The translations under genes were made by a program, and so were the position numbers. The notes beneath the pieces are model-generated. The model was not told the DNA's origin and did not search any database. It worked only from the letters and a program-made list of their open reading frames with translations. Below are positions 16,801 to 25,258 of a DNA stretch of 64,000 nt, in pieces (the first letter of the stretch is position 1; each line of letters opens with the position of its first letter). Location of the stretch: positions 186,001-250,000 of the forward strand of contig DAOQSN010000002.1 of assembly GCA_035356615.1 (NCBI GenBank), written 5' to 3'. The DNA is from JAKQDH01 sp029558835 (lineage in GTDB: Bacteria > Planctomycetota > Phycisphaerae > UBA1845).

Positions 16801-18039
16801 TCAGCCGACCGGGCAAACACGCGTTCCCGGCAACGCGCCGCTGCCCAGGGCGTCGTAGAGCGCGCGGAGGTCCTGCCGAAAGCGCCGCAGGCTGAAGCGG
16901 TCCTCGGCCAGGCGGCGGGCGGCCGCGGAGCATGCACTGCGCAGTTGTCCATCGGTTGCCAGACGAGCCATCGTGCGGCCCAGGAGTTCCGGCTCCTGCG
17001 GCGGAACCAGCAGGCCCTCGCGCTCCTCGGTAAGCACCTCGGGGACCGCGCCGACCCTCGTGGCCACGACGGGCAACCCCCACGCCAGAGCCTCAAGCAA
17101 CGCCAGCGGCATGCCTTCGTGATGGCTGGGCTGCACGTACACGTCAACCTCGGCAAACAGCCCGTCTTTGGCGCGCCCCTGTACCGGGCCCACGTACCGC
17201 ACCCGCTGCTGCAAGTGGCGCCTCCGTATCTTCGCGGCCAGGGTGCCCGCGTCGCCGGCCGAGCCCGGCGGTCCGGCCAGCGTCAGCCCAAACGAGATGC
17301 CCGCGGGGATGAGCGTGCAGGCATCGAGCAGGTCGTCGATCCCCTTCCAGGTGTCCATCTTGGCCAACAGCAGGAACCGACACGACTGACCGTCGTATCG
17401 CCGAGGGACCGCAGGCGGCAGTTCCACCGCGTTCTCAACCACGGTGATCCGCGCACGCGGCGCCATCGCGTGCAGCTTCGCGCGCCAGCTCTCGGACAAA
17501 GCCACCACCGCGTCCGCACGCGTCATGCCCCAGCGGATCAACGCCCGAGCCGCCGCGCCGGCGGCCGCGTGGAAGCTGTCGAAGGCCGCCCCATGCACGT
17601 GCAGCACGACCCGCGCGCCGCAACCCTGGGCGACACGCAGGTCCAGCAGCGACCGCCAGAAAGTGAAGCCGCTGCACGTGTGCAGATGAACGACGGCGGC
17701 CGGCTGCGCTCGCAAGCGGCGCCGCAGCGCGTCGCCGTGTTCCAGATGCCGGCGCAGCTTGCCCGGCAACGTCTCGCACTCGTTCGCGGCATGAGTGAAG
17801 GGCAGCAGTTCGAGCCGGTACTCGGGCCCCAGGTCCAACTCCAGCATCTGTCCCACCACGCTGGCCATCCCGCCCACCATCTCCGGCGACGGACCGACCA
17901 CGAGCACCCGCGCCGCGTCCGCGGCCACCCGGGGCCGAATCAACGCGTCCACCGGCGCCCACGTTGGCACGACGGGACGCGCCGCGGCCGCGCTGGACGT
18001 GCCTGGGCAAGATGGGGCATGGACCGGCAACTGGCGCAC
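16801..18039 (-). CDS. GT4 family glycosyltransferase
   Basis: About 412 residues if the GTG at 18039 is the start; a GTG at 17970 is also possible and no ATG exists. The GT4 glycine-rich acceptor loop (VGPSPEMVGGMASVV), the middle segment KMDTWKGIDDLLDA and the donor-site E-x7-E in SHHEGMPLALLEALAWG identify a retaining GT-B enzyme that transfers a sugar from a nucleotide-sugar in the cytosol. There is no neighbour to define the acceptor. The 30 or so residues before RVLVVGPS look poorly conserved, so the true start may lie further in. Confidence 0.85.
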   Translation of the reverse strand: MRQLPVHAPSCPGTSSAAAARPVVPTWAPVDALIRPRVAADAARVLVVGPSPEMVGGMASVVGQMLELDLGPEYRLELLPFTHAANECETLPGKLRRHLEHGDALRRRLRAQPAAVVHLHTCSGFTFWRSLLDLRVAQGCGARVVLHVHGAAFDSFHAAAGAAARALIRWGMTRADAVVALSESWRAKLHAMAPRARITVVENAVELPPAVPRRYDGQSCRFLLLAKMDTWKGIDDLLDACTLIPAGISFGLTLAGPPGSAGDAGTLAAKIRRRHLQQRVRYVGPVQGRAKDGLFAEVDVYVQPSHHEGMPLALLEALAWGLPVVATRVGAVPEVLTEEREGLLVPPQEPELLGRTMARLATDGQLRSACSAAARRLAEDRFSLRRFRQDLRALYDALGSGALPGTRVCPVG

Positions 18040-18371
18040 TCCGGGGCTGCGGGGAAGTCGCTCCGCAGTCAAGGAATGTGTCGGATTACCGGACGCGGCA
18101 GTTGAGATGAACCCGCCTTCGCCCGAGGATGAACCCTGCTCCGCCCGGAGGGCGCGCGGGCGTTGCCAGGGACTTCGAGTCCCTGGGGGGGTGGCCTGCT
18201 TCCTTCTTCTTGTTGTCCTCGTCTTTGCCCGCCCGGAGGGCGGGCGAGACCGGCCAGACCATTCGCAGGCGCGGCGGAACTGACGCACGCTTGCCTCGTA
18301 CAGGTAAGTGCGGACACTCCGTTCCGCCCGAGGACGCCAAACACCTGCGCAGCGCACGCGGCCGGACCGGC
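18040..18371. terminator. Intergenic hairpins after the VCBS gene
   Basis: This gap contains a perfect hairpin CCAGGGACT-TCG-AGTCCCTGG at 18166-18186 and a second GC hairpin at 18227-18245 (GCCCGCC/GGCGGGC). Either could end transcription of the minus-strand VCBS gene that stops at 18372, though no clear U-tract follows on that strand. No gene is supported. Confidence 0.4.
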
Positions 18372-19964
18372 TCAGAACGCCAGCACGATCGTCAATTCAC
18401 GGAAGTCGGCCATATCGACGTCCGCGTCGCCGTCGGCGTCGAAGGCCCTGCGGCAGGCAGTACTGGGAGGCGGGTCCATCGGGCCGGGGCCCGTCAGGCA
18501 GGCGACGAAGGCAAGGAAGTCGTCCAGGTCCACGCTGTCATCGTCGTTGGCATCGCCGAACCGGGTAGCGCTGTTGCGGTTGTAGTAGAGGTAGTTGCCC
18601 TGGTTGTCCCAGTTCGTGATGGCCATGTCGGGCTTGAGGCTGTAGGCATAGCGAAGGGATACCCACTGGCCGGCGGCCGGGCCGATGCTGACCCAGCCGT
18701 GCACGAGGTCGCACGTGTACTGGGCTGGCGTCAGCGTGCTGCCGTCGGCATTGACGGCCTCGATCCACTGGACCGGCTGGTGCGGCAGATGGAACAGGTG
18801 CCGCCCCGGCGTCCCGCTCACGTCGTACCACTGCGTGCGGGAGCGCAAGGCGTCGTTGTCCACGTCGCCGAAGCAGATGGCCTCGACGACGCTGGTACCG
18901 CTGGAACTCCAGGAGGGGAAGGGCGGGAAGGCGCCGGCCGTGCCGAGGAAGTAGCGGGTGTAATCCCACCAGCCGCCGGTGGCCAGATCGAGGTCGCCGT
19001 CCGCATCGAGGTCGGCAAGGGCGACCGCGGAGCCGTAGCCCTCGTAGTAGGACCAGGTGGGGTACTGGCTGAACAGCCCGCCGATCAGGCCGTCGTAACG
19101 CCGGAAATATCCGCTACCGGCGAACAACTGGGTGTTGTCGGTAACCAACAGCTCAAACCAGCCGTCGGCATTGACGTCGCCGTAGGTACCCATGACGGAG
19201 AACTGGCCACTGTTGTCCAGCGTGGTCCACGTGGAAGTGGTGGCTAGGACACCCGCATTGTTGCGGTACACGCGGGTGTGCGTGTTGGTGCCGACCCCGA
19301 CGAGGTCCTGCCGGCCGTCTCGGTCCACGTCGCAGAAGAAGATGTCCATGTAGTCATACGTGTCGGCGGAGACCCAGGAGGGCAGGGTCTCCAGGGTGCC
19401 GTTCACGTTGTAGTAGACGTAGTTGCGCCAGACGTGCGATCCGCTGTACGGGAAGCCTGTGCCGACGGCCAGGTCCGGTCGCCCGTCGCCGTTGACGTCG
19501 CCGAAGGCAACATGGAAGGCCGCGTAGGTGTCGGCGGAAACCCAGTCGGGCAGGGACGAGAGCGTGCCCTGGTTGTTCAAGTACAATCGCGCGGTGCGCA
19601 TGTTGTAGCCGTCCTGCGTGAGGGCGACGGCCACGTCGTCCCAGCCGTCCCCGTTAACGTCGGCGATGCTGATGTGGCCGTTGTACTCGAGGTCGCCCGA
19701 GTTCCAGTTCGGATTCGCGGGAAACGTGCCGTTGCCGTTGTTGTAGTACACGACCAGGCGCTGCCGGGCCATGTCGTTGCCGTTGGCGACGACGAAATCG
19801 AGCCAGCCGTCGCGGTTCAGGTCCACCAGGGCCCCGCCCGTGCTGTACGGACGATCGGCGGATTCCCAGTCCGGCGTAGCCGGGAAGATCGTCTGAGCGA
19901 GCGCGGTCGAGACGAGGCACAGCGCAAGCATCAGCACCGACGCACAAGACTTGCCGAATTGCAT
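18372..19964 (-). CDS. Secreted FG-GAP/VCBS repeat protein with dockerin-like C-terminus
   Basis: 530 residues from an ATG with a purine-rich GGGGGAGGGG upstream; a TTG nine codons earlier is less likely. The signal peptide ends about at STALA. Six or seven calcium-loop repeats of D-x-N-x-D-G type (DLNRDGWLD, DVNGDGWDD, DVNGDGRPD, DVDRDGRQD, DVNADGWFE, DLDADGDLD) predict an FG-GAP beta-propeller. The C-terminal 70 residues have two further acidic loops (GDANDDDSVDLDDF and DADGDADVDMADF) like dockerin type I or its planctomycete relatives. Probable role: an extracellular or surface-attached binding protein. The ligand is unknown. Confidence 0.85.
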   Translation of the reverse strand: MQFGKSCASVLMLALCLVSTALAQTIFPATPDWESADRPYSTGGALVDLNRDGWLDFVVANGNDMARQRLVVYYNNGNGTFPANPNWNSGDLEYNGHISIADVNGDGWDDVAVALTQDGYNMRTARLYLNNQGTLSSLPDWVSADTYAAFHVAFGDVNGDGRPDLAVGTGFPYSGSHVWRNYVYYNVNGTLETLPSWVSADTYDYMDIFFCDVDRDGRQDLVGVGTNTHTRVYRNNAGVLATTSTWTTLDNSGQFSVMGTYGDVNADGWFELLVTDNTQLFAGSGYFRRYDGLIGGLFSQYPTWSYYEGYGSAVALADLDADGDLDLATGGWWDYTRYFLGTAGAFPPFPSWSSSGTSVVEAICFGDVDNDALRSRTQWYDVSGTPGRHLFHLPHQPVQWIEAVNADGSTLTPAQYTCDLVHGWVSIGPAAGQWVSLRYAYSLKPDMAITNWDNQGNYLYYNRNSATRFGDANDDDSVDLDDFLAFVACLTGPGPMDPPPSTACRRAFDADGDADVDMADFRELTIVLAF

Positions 19965-20156
19965 GGAACCCCTCCCCCTGACGAACTGCAACCCGCCGCT
20001 ACTCCGTCAGTCGGCACCCCAGCGCAGCCGGGCTGCCGGAATGGCTCTGGCCTCCACCGCAGGCCCCCAGGCGGCGCCCATTCCCGCATGGCATGGTACC
20101 ACAAGCGGACCGAAAGAGAAGGGCCCGTTGCGGTATGACCAGGCACTCCCGGTTGA

Positions 20157-21518
20157 TCAGGTTCTCTGGCGTAACAGCGCCAGGGCGGTATCGAGGACCG
20201 GGTCGCGGTCGGCGAAGTCAGCGGCTTGGGCCGGGACCGGAACGTCCGGCGCAATGCCCTCACCCTCCAGGCAGGTACCGTCGGGGCGTAGGTCCTTCCA
20301 AGACGGCAGGTAGACCGTCACGCCATTACCGAGGTCGTGCGGCTTGGGATTGCCCGAGCTGCCATACGAACGGGCGCCGACCAGCTTGCAGTCCGGCGCT
20401 TGCTTCATCATCAGCAGGAAGGATTCGCAACTGCTCATGACCGCGGGGCCCGTCAGCACCGCAACCTTGCCGCGATACACCGGCCCTTGCGCATTGGGCT
20501 CCAGGACGCGCTGTACCTGAGGCGAGAACCCGGTGGGCGCGGCCGGGTCGCGCCAGACGTGGCGGGCATAGACCACCGGCTTCTCCACAAAGCAGCCGGC
20601 GACCTGCCGGGCGAGCAGCTCGTCGCCGCCGGAGTTGGGTCGAACATCAAGGATGATGCCCGGAGCACCGGCGAACTGCTCCAACGCTTGCCACACGGGG
20701 TTCACCGTCGCCCTTTGCTCGCCCGACCAGGCGGTGATGAGCACGTAGCCGATCCCATCGTCGAAACGCCCGGTGTAGACGGCCGGGCTTTGTTGCTTGA
20801 ATCCGGGAACGACGCGGGCCAGCGTCTCGATTCTGAGATTGGCTTCCACACGGCGGACGAACGAGGGCAGCTTCTGCCCGTCGGCACTGAGCCAGATGTG
20901 AGCGTCCTGCGCCGTCGCCAACAGCTTGCCAGCCTCCCGCGCGAAAGCCGCGGGCGTCTTGGCCTCGGCGAGGCCCCGCTCATGTTGCTGAAAGAGCTGG
21001 TCCCAATCGAGCTGGCGCAGATCACGGTATGAGTAGTGGTCCTTGATGGCCGCCCGCAGCTTCTTGATGGCGGCGCTGTTCTGCTCGGGCGCGAGGTCCG
21101 GCGGTCGTGCAGCCCCCGGTGCCGAGGCGGTCGTGAACGAAATCGGATACGGCTCAGCGGGCGTCCCGTTGGTGGCCTGGAAGCCTCGGAAGCGGTCGCT
21201 GTTGATGCTGAGCCAGTAGGTGTGATTGGGCTCCAGCGTGACGGGCAGCACGGCCGTGCGGGCGTCCAGCCAGGAAGGCTGTCCGCGCAGCTTGGGGAAG
21301 CTCGGCCCATCGCCGACCCAAGAGTGGCTGCCCTGCGTCATGTCCTGATCGAAGACCACCCGGATTTCCGTCAGGGCAGGGTTAACGTGGGTATCGCCGT
21401 TGTCTGGCGTGGCTTGGATGACCTTCGGCGCGGCACCGGCGGCGAACGAGGCAAGGCCCAGCGTCAGCAGCACCGTCCACAGCGTCGGGTCCTGGAGGAT
21501 TGGGCAAGCACGCGGCAT
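20157..21518 (-). CDS. Exported S41 family peptidase with N-terminal Ig-like domain
   Basis: 453 residues from ATG 21518, which has AGGAG upstream; the longer frame reads through a repeat. A signal peptide ends near residue 32 (ASFAAGAA). An SbsA/Big_5-type Ig-like domain follows (ATPDNGDTHVNPALTEIRVVF, about 35-125). The S41 C-terminal-processing-protease fold occupies about 150-453, with a GPAVMSSCESF segment whose Ser362 is the likely nucleophile and GEGIAPDVPVP near the end. No PDZ domain is obvious. Such proteases act in the periplasm or outside the cell; the substrate is not evident. Confidence 0.85.
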   Translation of the reverse strand: MPRACPILQDPTLWTVLLTLGLASFAAGAAPKVIQATPDNGDTHVNPALTEIRVVFDQDMTQGSHSWVGDGPSFPKLRGQPSWLDARTAVLPVTLEPNHTYWLSINSDRFRGFQATNGTPAEPYPISFTTASAPGAARPPDLAPEQNSAAIKKLRAAIKDHYSYRDLRQLDWDQLFQQHERGLAEAKTPAAFAREAGKLLATAQDAHIWLSADGQKLPSFVRRVEANLRIETLARVVPGFKQQSPAVYTGRFDDGIGYVLITAWSGEQRATVNPVWQALEQFAGAPGIILDVRPNSGGDELLARQVAGCFVEKPVVYARHVWRDPAAPTGFSPQVQRVLEPNAQGPVYRGKVAVLTGPAVMSSCESFLLMMKQAPDCKLVGARSYGSSGNPKPHDLGNGVTVYLPSWKDLRPDGTCLEGEGIAPDVPVPAQAADFADRDPVLDTALALLRQRT

Positions 21519-21600
21519 GGTTGTACTCTCCTGATCATGCGAAAAAGTCCGTCCCCCACCTGAGTAGCTCCCCTCGCCAGGGAGACTGAGCGACGCTCTG

Positions 21601-21698
21601 CGTGGCATGGCCAAGCGCAGCGCCGCCATGCTTCCTCCCGTTCCCGACGCCACCGTCTGCAACAGCATGCCGGCGCCTTCGGCTTGGGCATGCCACTC
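21601..21698. repeat. REPIN-like repeat, family A
   Basis: CGTGGCATGGCCAAGCGCAG ... CCGCCATGC on the left, GCATGCCGGCGCCTTCGGC then TTGGGCATGCCAC on the right, about 30 bases between the arms. It lies in the gap upstream of the S41 gene and downstream of the corrinoid protein gene. Confidence 0.85.
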
Positions 21699-21774
21699 CT
21701 CCGGCTTCCCATCGGCGCGGTCCTGCTTGGCGTCGCGCGGGACGCGGTCCAAGCAGGCCGCGCGGTGTGCGGAC

Positions 21775-22410
21775 TCAGCGGCGCGCGCACCAGCGGCGCG
21801 CCAGGTCGGCTCCGGTGGCGGCGTCGCGGCCGTAGCCGTCCGCCCCGATCCGGTCGGCGAACGCCTGCGTCAACGGCGCTCCCCCGACAATAATATAAGG
21901 CGCCGGGCGCACACTCGTCCGCACGGCCTGAACGATCATCTCCATCGCGGGCATCGTGGTCGTCAACAGCGCACTGAGACCGATCACCTGCACCGGTTGC
22001 TGCTGACAGGCGGCAACGAACTTCTCGGCCGGCACGTCCACACCCAGGTCGACCACCTCGAAGCCCGCCCCTTGCAGCATGGTGGCGGCGAGGTTCTTGC
22101 CGATGTCGTGCAGGTCGCCGCGGACGGTGCCGATGACGGCCGTCGCTTCCGGCCTGACCCCCTGGGCGACCAGGTGCGGTTGCAGGCGGGCCAGCGCGGC
22201 CTTCAGGGCGTCCGCGGCCACCAGCACCTCGGGCAGGTAGTACTCCCCGTCACGGAAGCGACGCCCCACCTCGGACATCCCGGCAATCAGACCCTCGTCC
22301 AGCAGTTGCTTGGCGGACAGACCGCCGGCGAGCCCCTGCTCGATGAGCCGGGGCGCCGCCTGCTCGTCGCCGGCCAGCACGGCCGCTTCCAGTTGGCTCA
22401 GAGTAGACAT
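21775..22410 (-). CDS. Corrinoid (cobalamin-binding) methyltransferase protein
   Basis: 211 residues from ATG 22410; a GTG five codons upstream is possible. Residues about 4-85 form the four-helix B12-binding cap and about 90-205 the Rossmann-type cobalamin domain. GDLHDIGKN (98-106) gives the lower-ligand His101 of the D-x-H-x-x-G motif. It resembles the MtaC/MtbC/MttC class that carries a methyl group between two methyltransferases. It is divergent from the MetH-activation-like gene at 22548, which could reductively reactivate its cobalt. No methyltransferase partner is adjacent; the URO-D family protein at 43546-44967 is the nearest candidate. Confidence 0.9.
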   Translation of the reverse strand: MSTLSQLEAAVLAGDEQAAPRLIEQGLAGGLSAKQLLDEGLIAGMSEVGRRFRDGEYYLPEVLVAADALKAALARLQPHLVAQGVRPEATAVIGTVRGDLHDIGKNLAATMLQGAGFEVVDLGVDVPAEKFVAACQQQPVQVIGLSALLTTTMPAMEMIVQAVRTSVRPAPYIIVGGAPLTQAFADRIGADGYGRDAATGADLARRWCARR

Positions 22411-22547
22411 GGCTACTGATCTCACCTTGCCGCGCGGCTACAATCACCCGTCGGTCCCGGCACGGCGGGTCCCCGCGGGGCCGACTGCCGGGCCGTCATT
22501 GTACCATTGGAGGTGGGGGACATCCCAGCCCTGCCGTGGAGCCCCGC

Positions 22548-23333
22548 ATGAGCAAGCCCAACGGAGCCGGAGCGGAAGCGAGTGGGCTCAACGGAGCCCG
22601 AGCGGAAGCGAGTGGGCAAACCGACACCGCTGCGGAAACAAGCGGGCTCTTGCGTTTCCCTGACGTGGTCCCCGATCTCGACCTCGTGCAGCGTGCCGTG
22701 GGCATCCGCGCGGACCGCACGGAGCACGGCCGCTGGGTGGCGGCGGCACGGGAGCTGGCCGACACCCTGCCGCGGCTGCTGCGTCCCCGGGCCGTCTATC
22801 GGATCGACGCGGTCCGGACGATAGAACCTGCGCAACTGGTGCTGGCTTCGGGGACGACCTTCCACGGCGACATTGCCGGGATTCTCAGCGACGCGTGCTA
22901 CGTCGCCTCGGCCGTCGTGACCATCGGTCCCGCGCTGGAGCGCCTCGCGCGGCGGTGGATTCGCGGGGGCGAGGCCGTGCGCGGCAGCCTCGCGGACGCC
23001 TTCGCCTCCGAGGCCGTCGAGGCCGCCGCCGATCGACTCCAGGCACACGTGCGCGCCTGGGCGCAGGCCCGCGGCCTGGATATCACGCCGCGGTACAGTC
23101 CGGGTTACTGCGGCCTGGACCTGCACCAGCAGATGCCACTTTTCGCCGGTCTCCCGACGGAGCGGATCCGCGTGCGCCTGCAGCCGAGCTGCCTGATGTT
23201 GCCGCTGAAGTCGATCTCCTGCCTCATTGGCATCGGCCCGGCGGATCGCGTCCACCCGGACGTGGTGCCGTGCCAGCTCTGCGACCACCCGGACTGCATG
23301 CAACGCCGCGCCGAATTCAGAAGGCAAAAGTAA
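22548..23333 (+). CDS. MetH activation-domain-like protein (probable corrinoid reactivation factor)
   Basis: 261 residues from ATG 22548; a GTG four codons upstream is an alternative. The N-terminal 25 residues are low-complexity and come from a near-perfect 30-base tandem duplication (GAEASGLNGARAEASG). The rest matches the AdoMet-binding activation domain of methionine synthase used as a stand-alone protein: DTLPRLLRPRAVYRI, SPGYCGLDLHQQMPLF and LPLKSISCLIGIGPADRV, ending in a Cys pair region CQLCDHPDC that may bind metal. The divergent corrinoid protein is the obvious partner. The stop codon lies inside the following hairpin. Confidence 0.85.
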   Translation: MSKPNGAGAEASGLNGARAEASGQTDTAAETSGLLRFPDVVPDLDLVQRAVGIRADRTEHGRWVAAARELADTLPRLLRPRAVYRIDAVRTIEPAQLVLASGTTFHGDIAGILSDACYVASAVVTIGPALERLARRWIRGGEAVRGSLADAFASEAVEAAADRLQAHVRAWAQARGLDITPRYSPGYCGLDLHQQMPLFAGLPTERIRVRLQPSCLMLPLKSISCLIGIGPADRVHPDVVPCQLCDHPDCMQRRAEFRRQK

Positions 23334-23377
23334 GAATGCAGAAAGGAGAGGTGAATCCCCTTTCTGCATTCTTACTT
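23328..23377. terminator. Long bidirectional hairpin between convergent genes
   Basis: A perfect 19-base stem (AAGTAAGAATGCAGAAAGG against its complement) with a 12-base loop separates genes converging from 23333 and 23394. A further partial copy of the right arm (CATTCTTAGGTTCTTACTT) follows directly. Its position suits termination from both sides. The AT-rich stem differs from the GC-rich repeats elsewhere. Confidence 0.65.
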
Positions 23378-23393
23378 CGGCATTCTTAGGTTC

Positions 23394-25112
23394 TTACTTC
23401 CCGCGTGCCAGCGGGGCCGGCAGAAGCGGGGGCTTGTCGAAGTCGCGATCCATCTTGGCCAAGTCCAGTTCCTCGAACAGCAGGGCGGGCACGGCAACCG
23501 TGCGGCCCTGCGTGCCGCTGCCGGAGTTGCGGACGTAAGGCGTGTCCCCCGCGGCCAGAATGTTCTTGAACGCCTTCAGTTCGACCCGGGCGATCTCGGC
23601 CCCACGGACCATCTCCTCCCGGCCATCGGGATAAACCTTGTACATGGCCAGCGGCGCGGTGCCGCCGCCCCGAGGCCCCCCGAATCGAGCCCGCCCGTAG
23701 TACCCGCCGTAGCCGCCGCCGTCGCCGACGTTGCCCAGGGCCACCACTCGGAGGCCAAAGTCCAGGCTCTCCTCGGCCGCAGCCTCCAGCAGTCGCTGCC
23801 GCAACGCGGCGCCGTCGGCACCTTCGTCGCTGGTGACCAACAGGCAGCCCACGCCTGCCTGACTCCCGTAACTGCCGCGGCCGTGCCCGTTGGATTGCTT
23901 GAACTGTTTGGAGGGGTTGCGGGACATCAGGAGGGCTTCGAGCGTGCCACCCTTAACGAGCGATACGGCCTGGGCCTTGACCCCTTCGTCGTCATAAGCG
24001 TAGTTCCCCATCACCAGTTGCCCGTTGATGGTCTCCTGGGCGGGGTTGTCCACGACGTTGAGGAAGCCGGGCAGGATGCGCTTGCCGAGCTTGTTCTCGA
24101 AGTCGTCCGGGTTGCTGCTGCTGCCGACGGGTCGCTGGCCGCCGGCGAAGCGCTGGGCGAACTGACCCGCGAAGAGTTCCGTCGCCGGCTCCGCCTCGAA
24201 GAGCACGGGGCCGGTGTAAGAATCCAGCAGCGGCGCCTCCCGGGCAGCCAGGAGCCGTTCCACCATCTGCGTGCACCGTTTCGTCAACTCGGGCAGCGCC
24301 GGCAGGTCCTCCAGCTTGCGGGCATACACCGTGAAGGAATCCGACATCTTCATGCCGTCGTCCGCCTGTACGGTGGCCGTGACGCTGATCGAGAAGGACG
24401 TGGAGGCGATGCGGATGCGCGTGCCTTCGGAGTTGACCAGGTACTTGTTGCCGCTGCCACCCTCGGTCGTCACGCCGGACTGCTGGACCTGGGGATACTG
24501 GCGAAACACGGCCGACAGCGGCACTGCCAGTTTCTCGAGCGGCTCGACGGTCAGCTTAATGTCCCCGCGCGGTTCCAGGTAGACGGCCGGGGGCTGCTGC
24601 GCGAAGTCCTCCGGCTTGTCCTTGATCAGCTTACTCTCCATGAAGGCCTTCTTCTGGGCCAGGGTCTCCACGGCGTCCTTGTAACCACGGTCGGTGGCCC
24701 ACCAGATCGCCTGCCGAATCGCGTTGTAGTCATCCTCGATCGGCATGGCCGAGGGACCCGACCCGCCGTAGTACCGCCCGTAGCCGCTCCCGAAGTTCGT
24801 ATTGTCCAGCTCGTAGGAGCCGACGCGCACCTCGGGCTGGAGGGAGCGGAAGCGGTTGACGTTCTTGCCGGTGACCGAACCGAGCTCCGCCGTTACGTAC
24901 ACCCGCGTCGCGTCCGACAGTGCATACTCGATGAAATATGGACGTTCGAGGTCCTCCAATTTCAAGCCCGCTTGGTTGCGCTCGAGCTCGCTGACGAGCG
25001 CGCGCAGGACGACGTCACTCTGCATTTCCTTGTCCACGGCCTGGTCCGCCCACGCCAACGCGGGGACGAGCACGACCGCCAGCAAACCCGTCCACATGTA
25101 TCCTGCTCGCAT
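23394..25112 (-). CDS. Exported TldE/PmbA-like protein (metal site absent)
   Basis: 572 residues from ATG 25112, with AAAGGAG eight bases upstream. A signal peptide is cut after AWA (residue 22). The C-terminal two thirds follow the TldD/PmbA fold: GPVLFEAEPATELFAGQFAQ, NPSKQFKQSNGHGRG and the C-terminal LLPAP. Where the partner at 25259 has HEIFGH, this protein has ELFAGQ, so it lacks the zinc-binding HExxxH, as TldE does. TldD/TldE form a heterodimer that cleaves unfolded or modified peptides in the cytosol of E. coli; export is the unusual point. A Gly/Tyr-rich insert (GDGGGYGGYYGR) lies near residue 480. The two genes are probably co-transcribed, this one second. Confidence 0.85.
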   Translation of the reverse strand: MRAGYMWTGLLAVVLVPALAWADQAVDKEMQSDVVLRALVSELERNQAGLKLEDLERPYFIEYALSDATRVYVTAELGSVTGKNVNRFRSLQPEVRVGSYELDNTNFGSGYGRYYGGSGPSAMPIEDDYNAIRQAIWWATDRGYKDAVETLAQKKAFMESKLIKDKPEDFAQQPPAVYLEPRGDIKLTVEPLEKLAVPLSAVFRQYPQVQQSGVTTEGGSGNKYLVNSEGTRIRIASTSFSISVTATVQADDGMKMSDSFTVYARKLEDLPALPELTKRCTQMVERLLAAREAPLLDSYTGPVLFEAEPATELFAGQFAQRFAGGQRPVGSSSNPDDFENKLGKRILPGFLNVVDNPAQETINGQLVMGNYAYDDEGVKAQAVSLVKGGTLEALLMSRNPSKQFKQSNGHGRGSYGSQAGVGCLLVTSDEGADGAALRQRLLEAAAEESLDFGLRVVALGNVGDGGGYGGYYGRARFGGPRGGGTAPLAMYKVYPDGREEMVRGAEIARVELKAFKNILAAGDTPYVRNSGSGTQGRTVAVPALLFEELDLAKMDRDFDKPPLLPAPLARGK

Positions 25113-25258
25113 GAGTCGATCTCCTTTGCGGAGTGATTGAACATGTAACCCGATCTCAGTCTTCTCTCTGCCCGGGGAGGGTCGGGGAGGGTCGCGCCGC
25201 CGCGGTCGCCCCCTCACCCCTACCCTCTCCCCCCAAGGGGGAGAGGGGGAGGCAGTTC

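Noticed and set aside
18040..18357. 106-codon N-terminal extension of the GT4 glycosyltransferase
   Set aside because: It crosses hairpins and has no glycosyltransferase character; the enzyme fold begins near RVLVVGPS.
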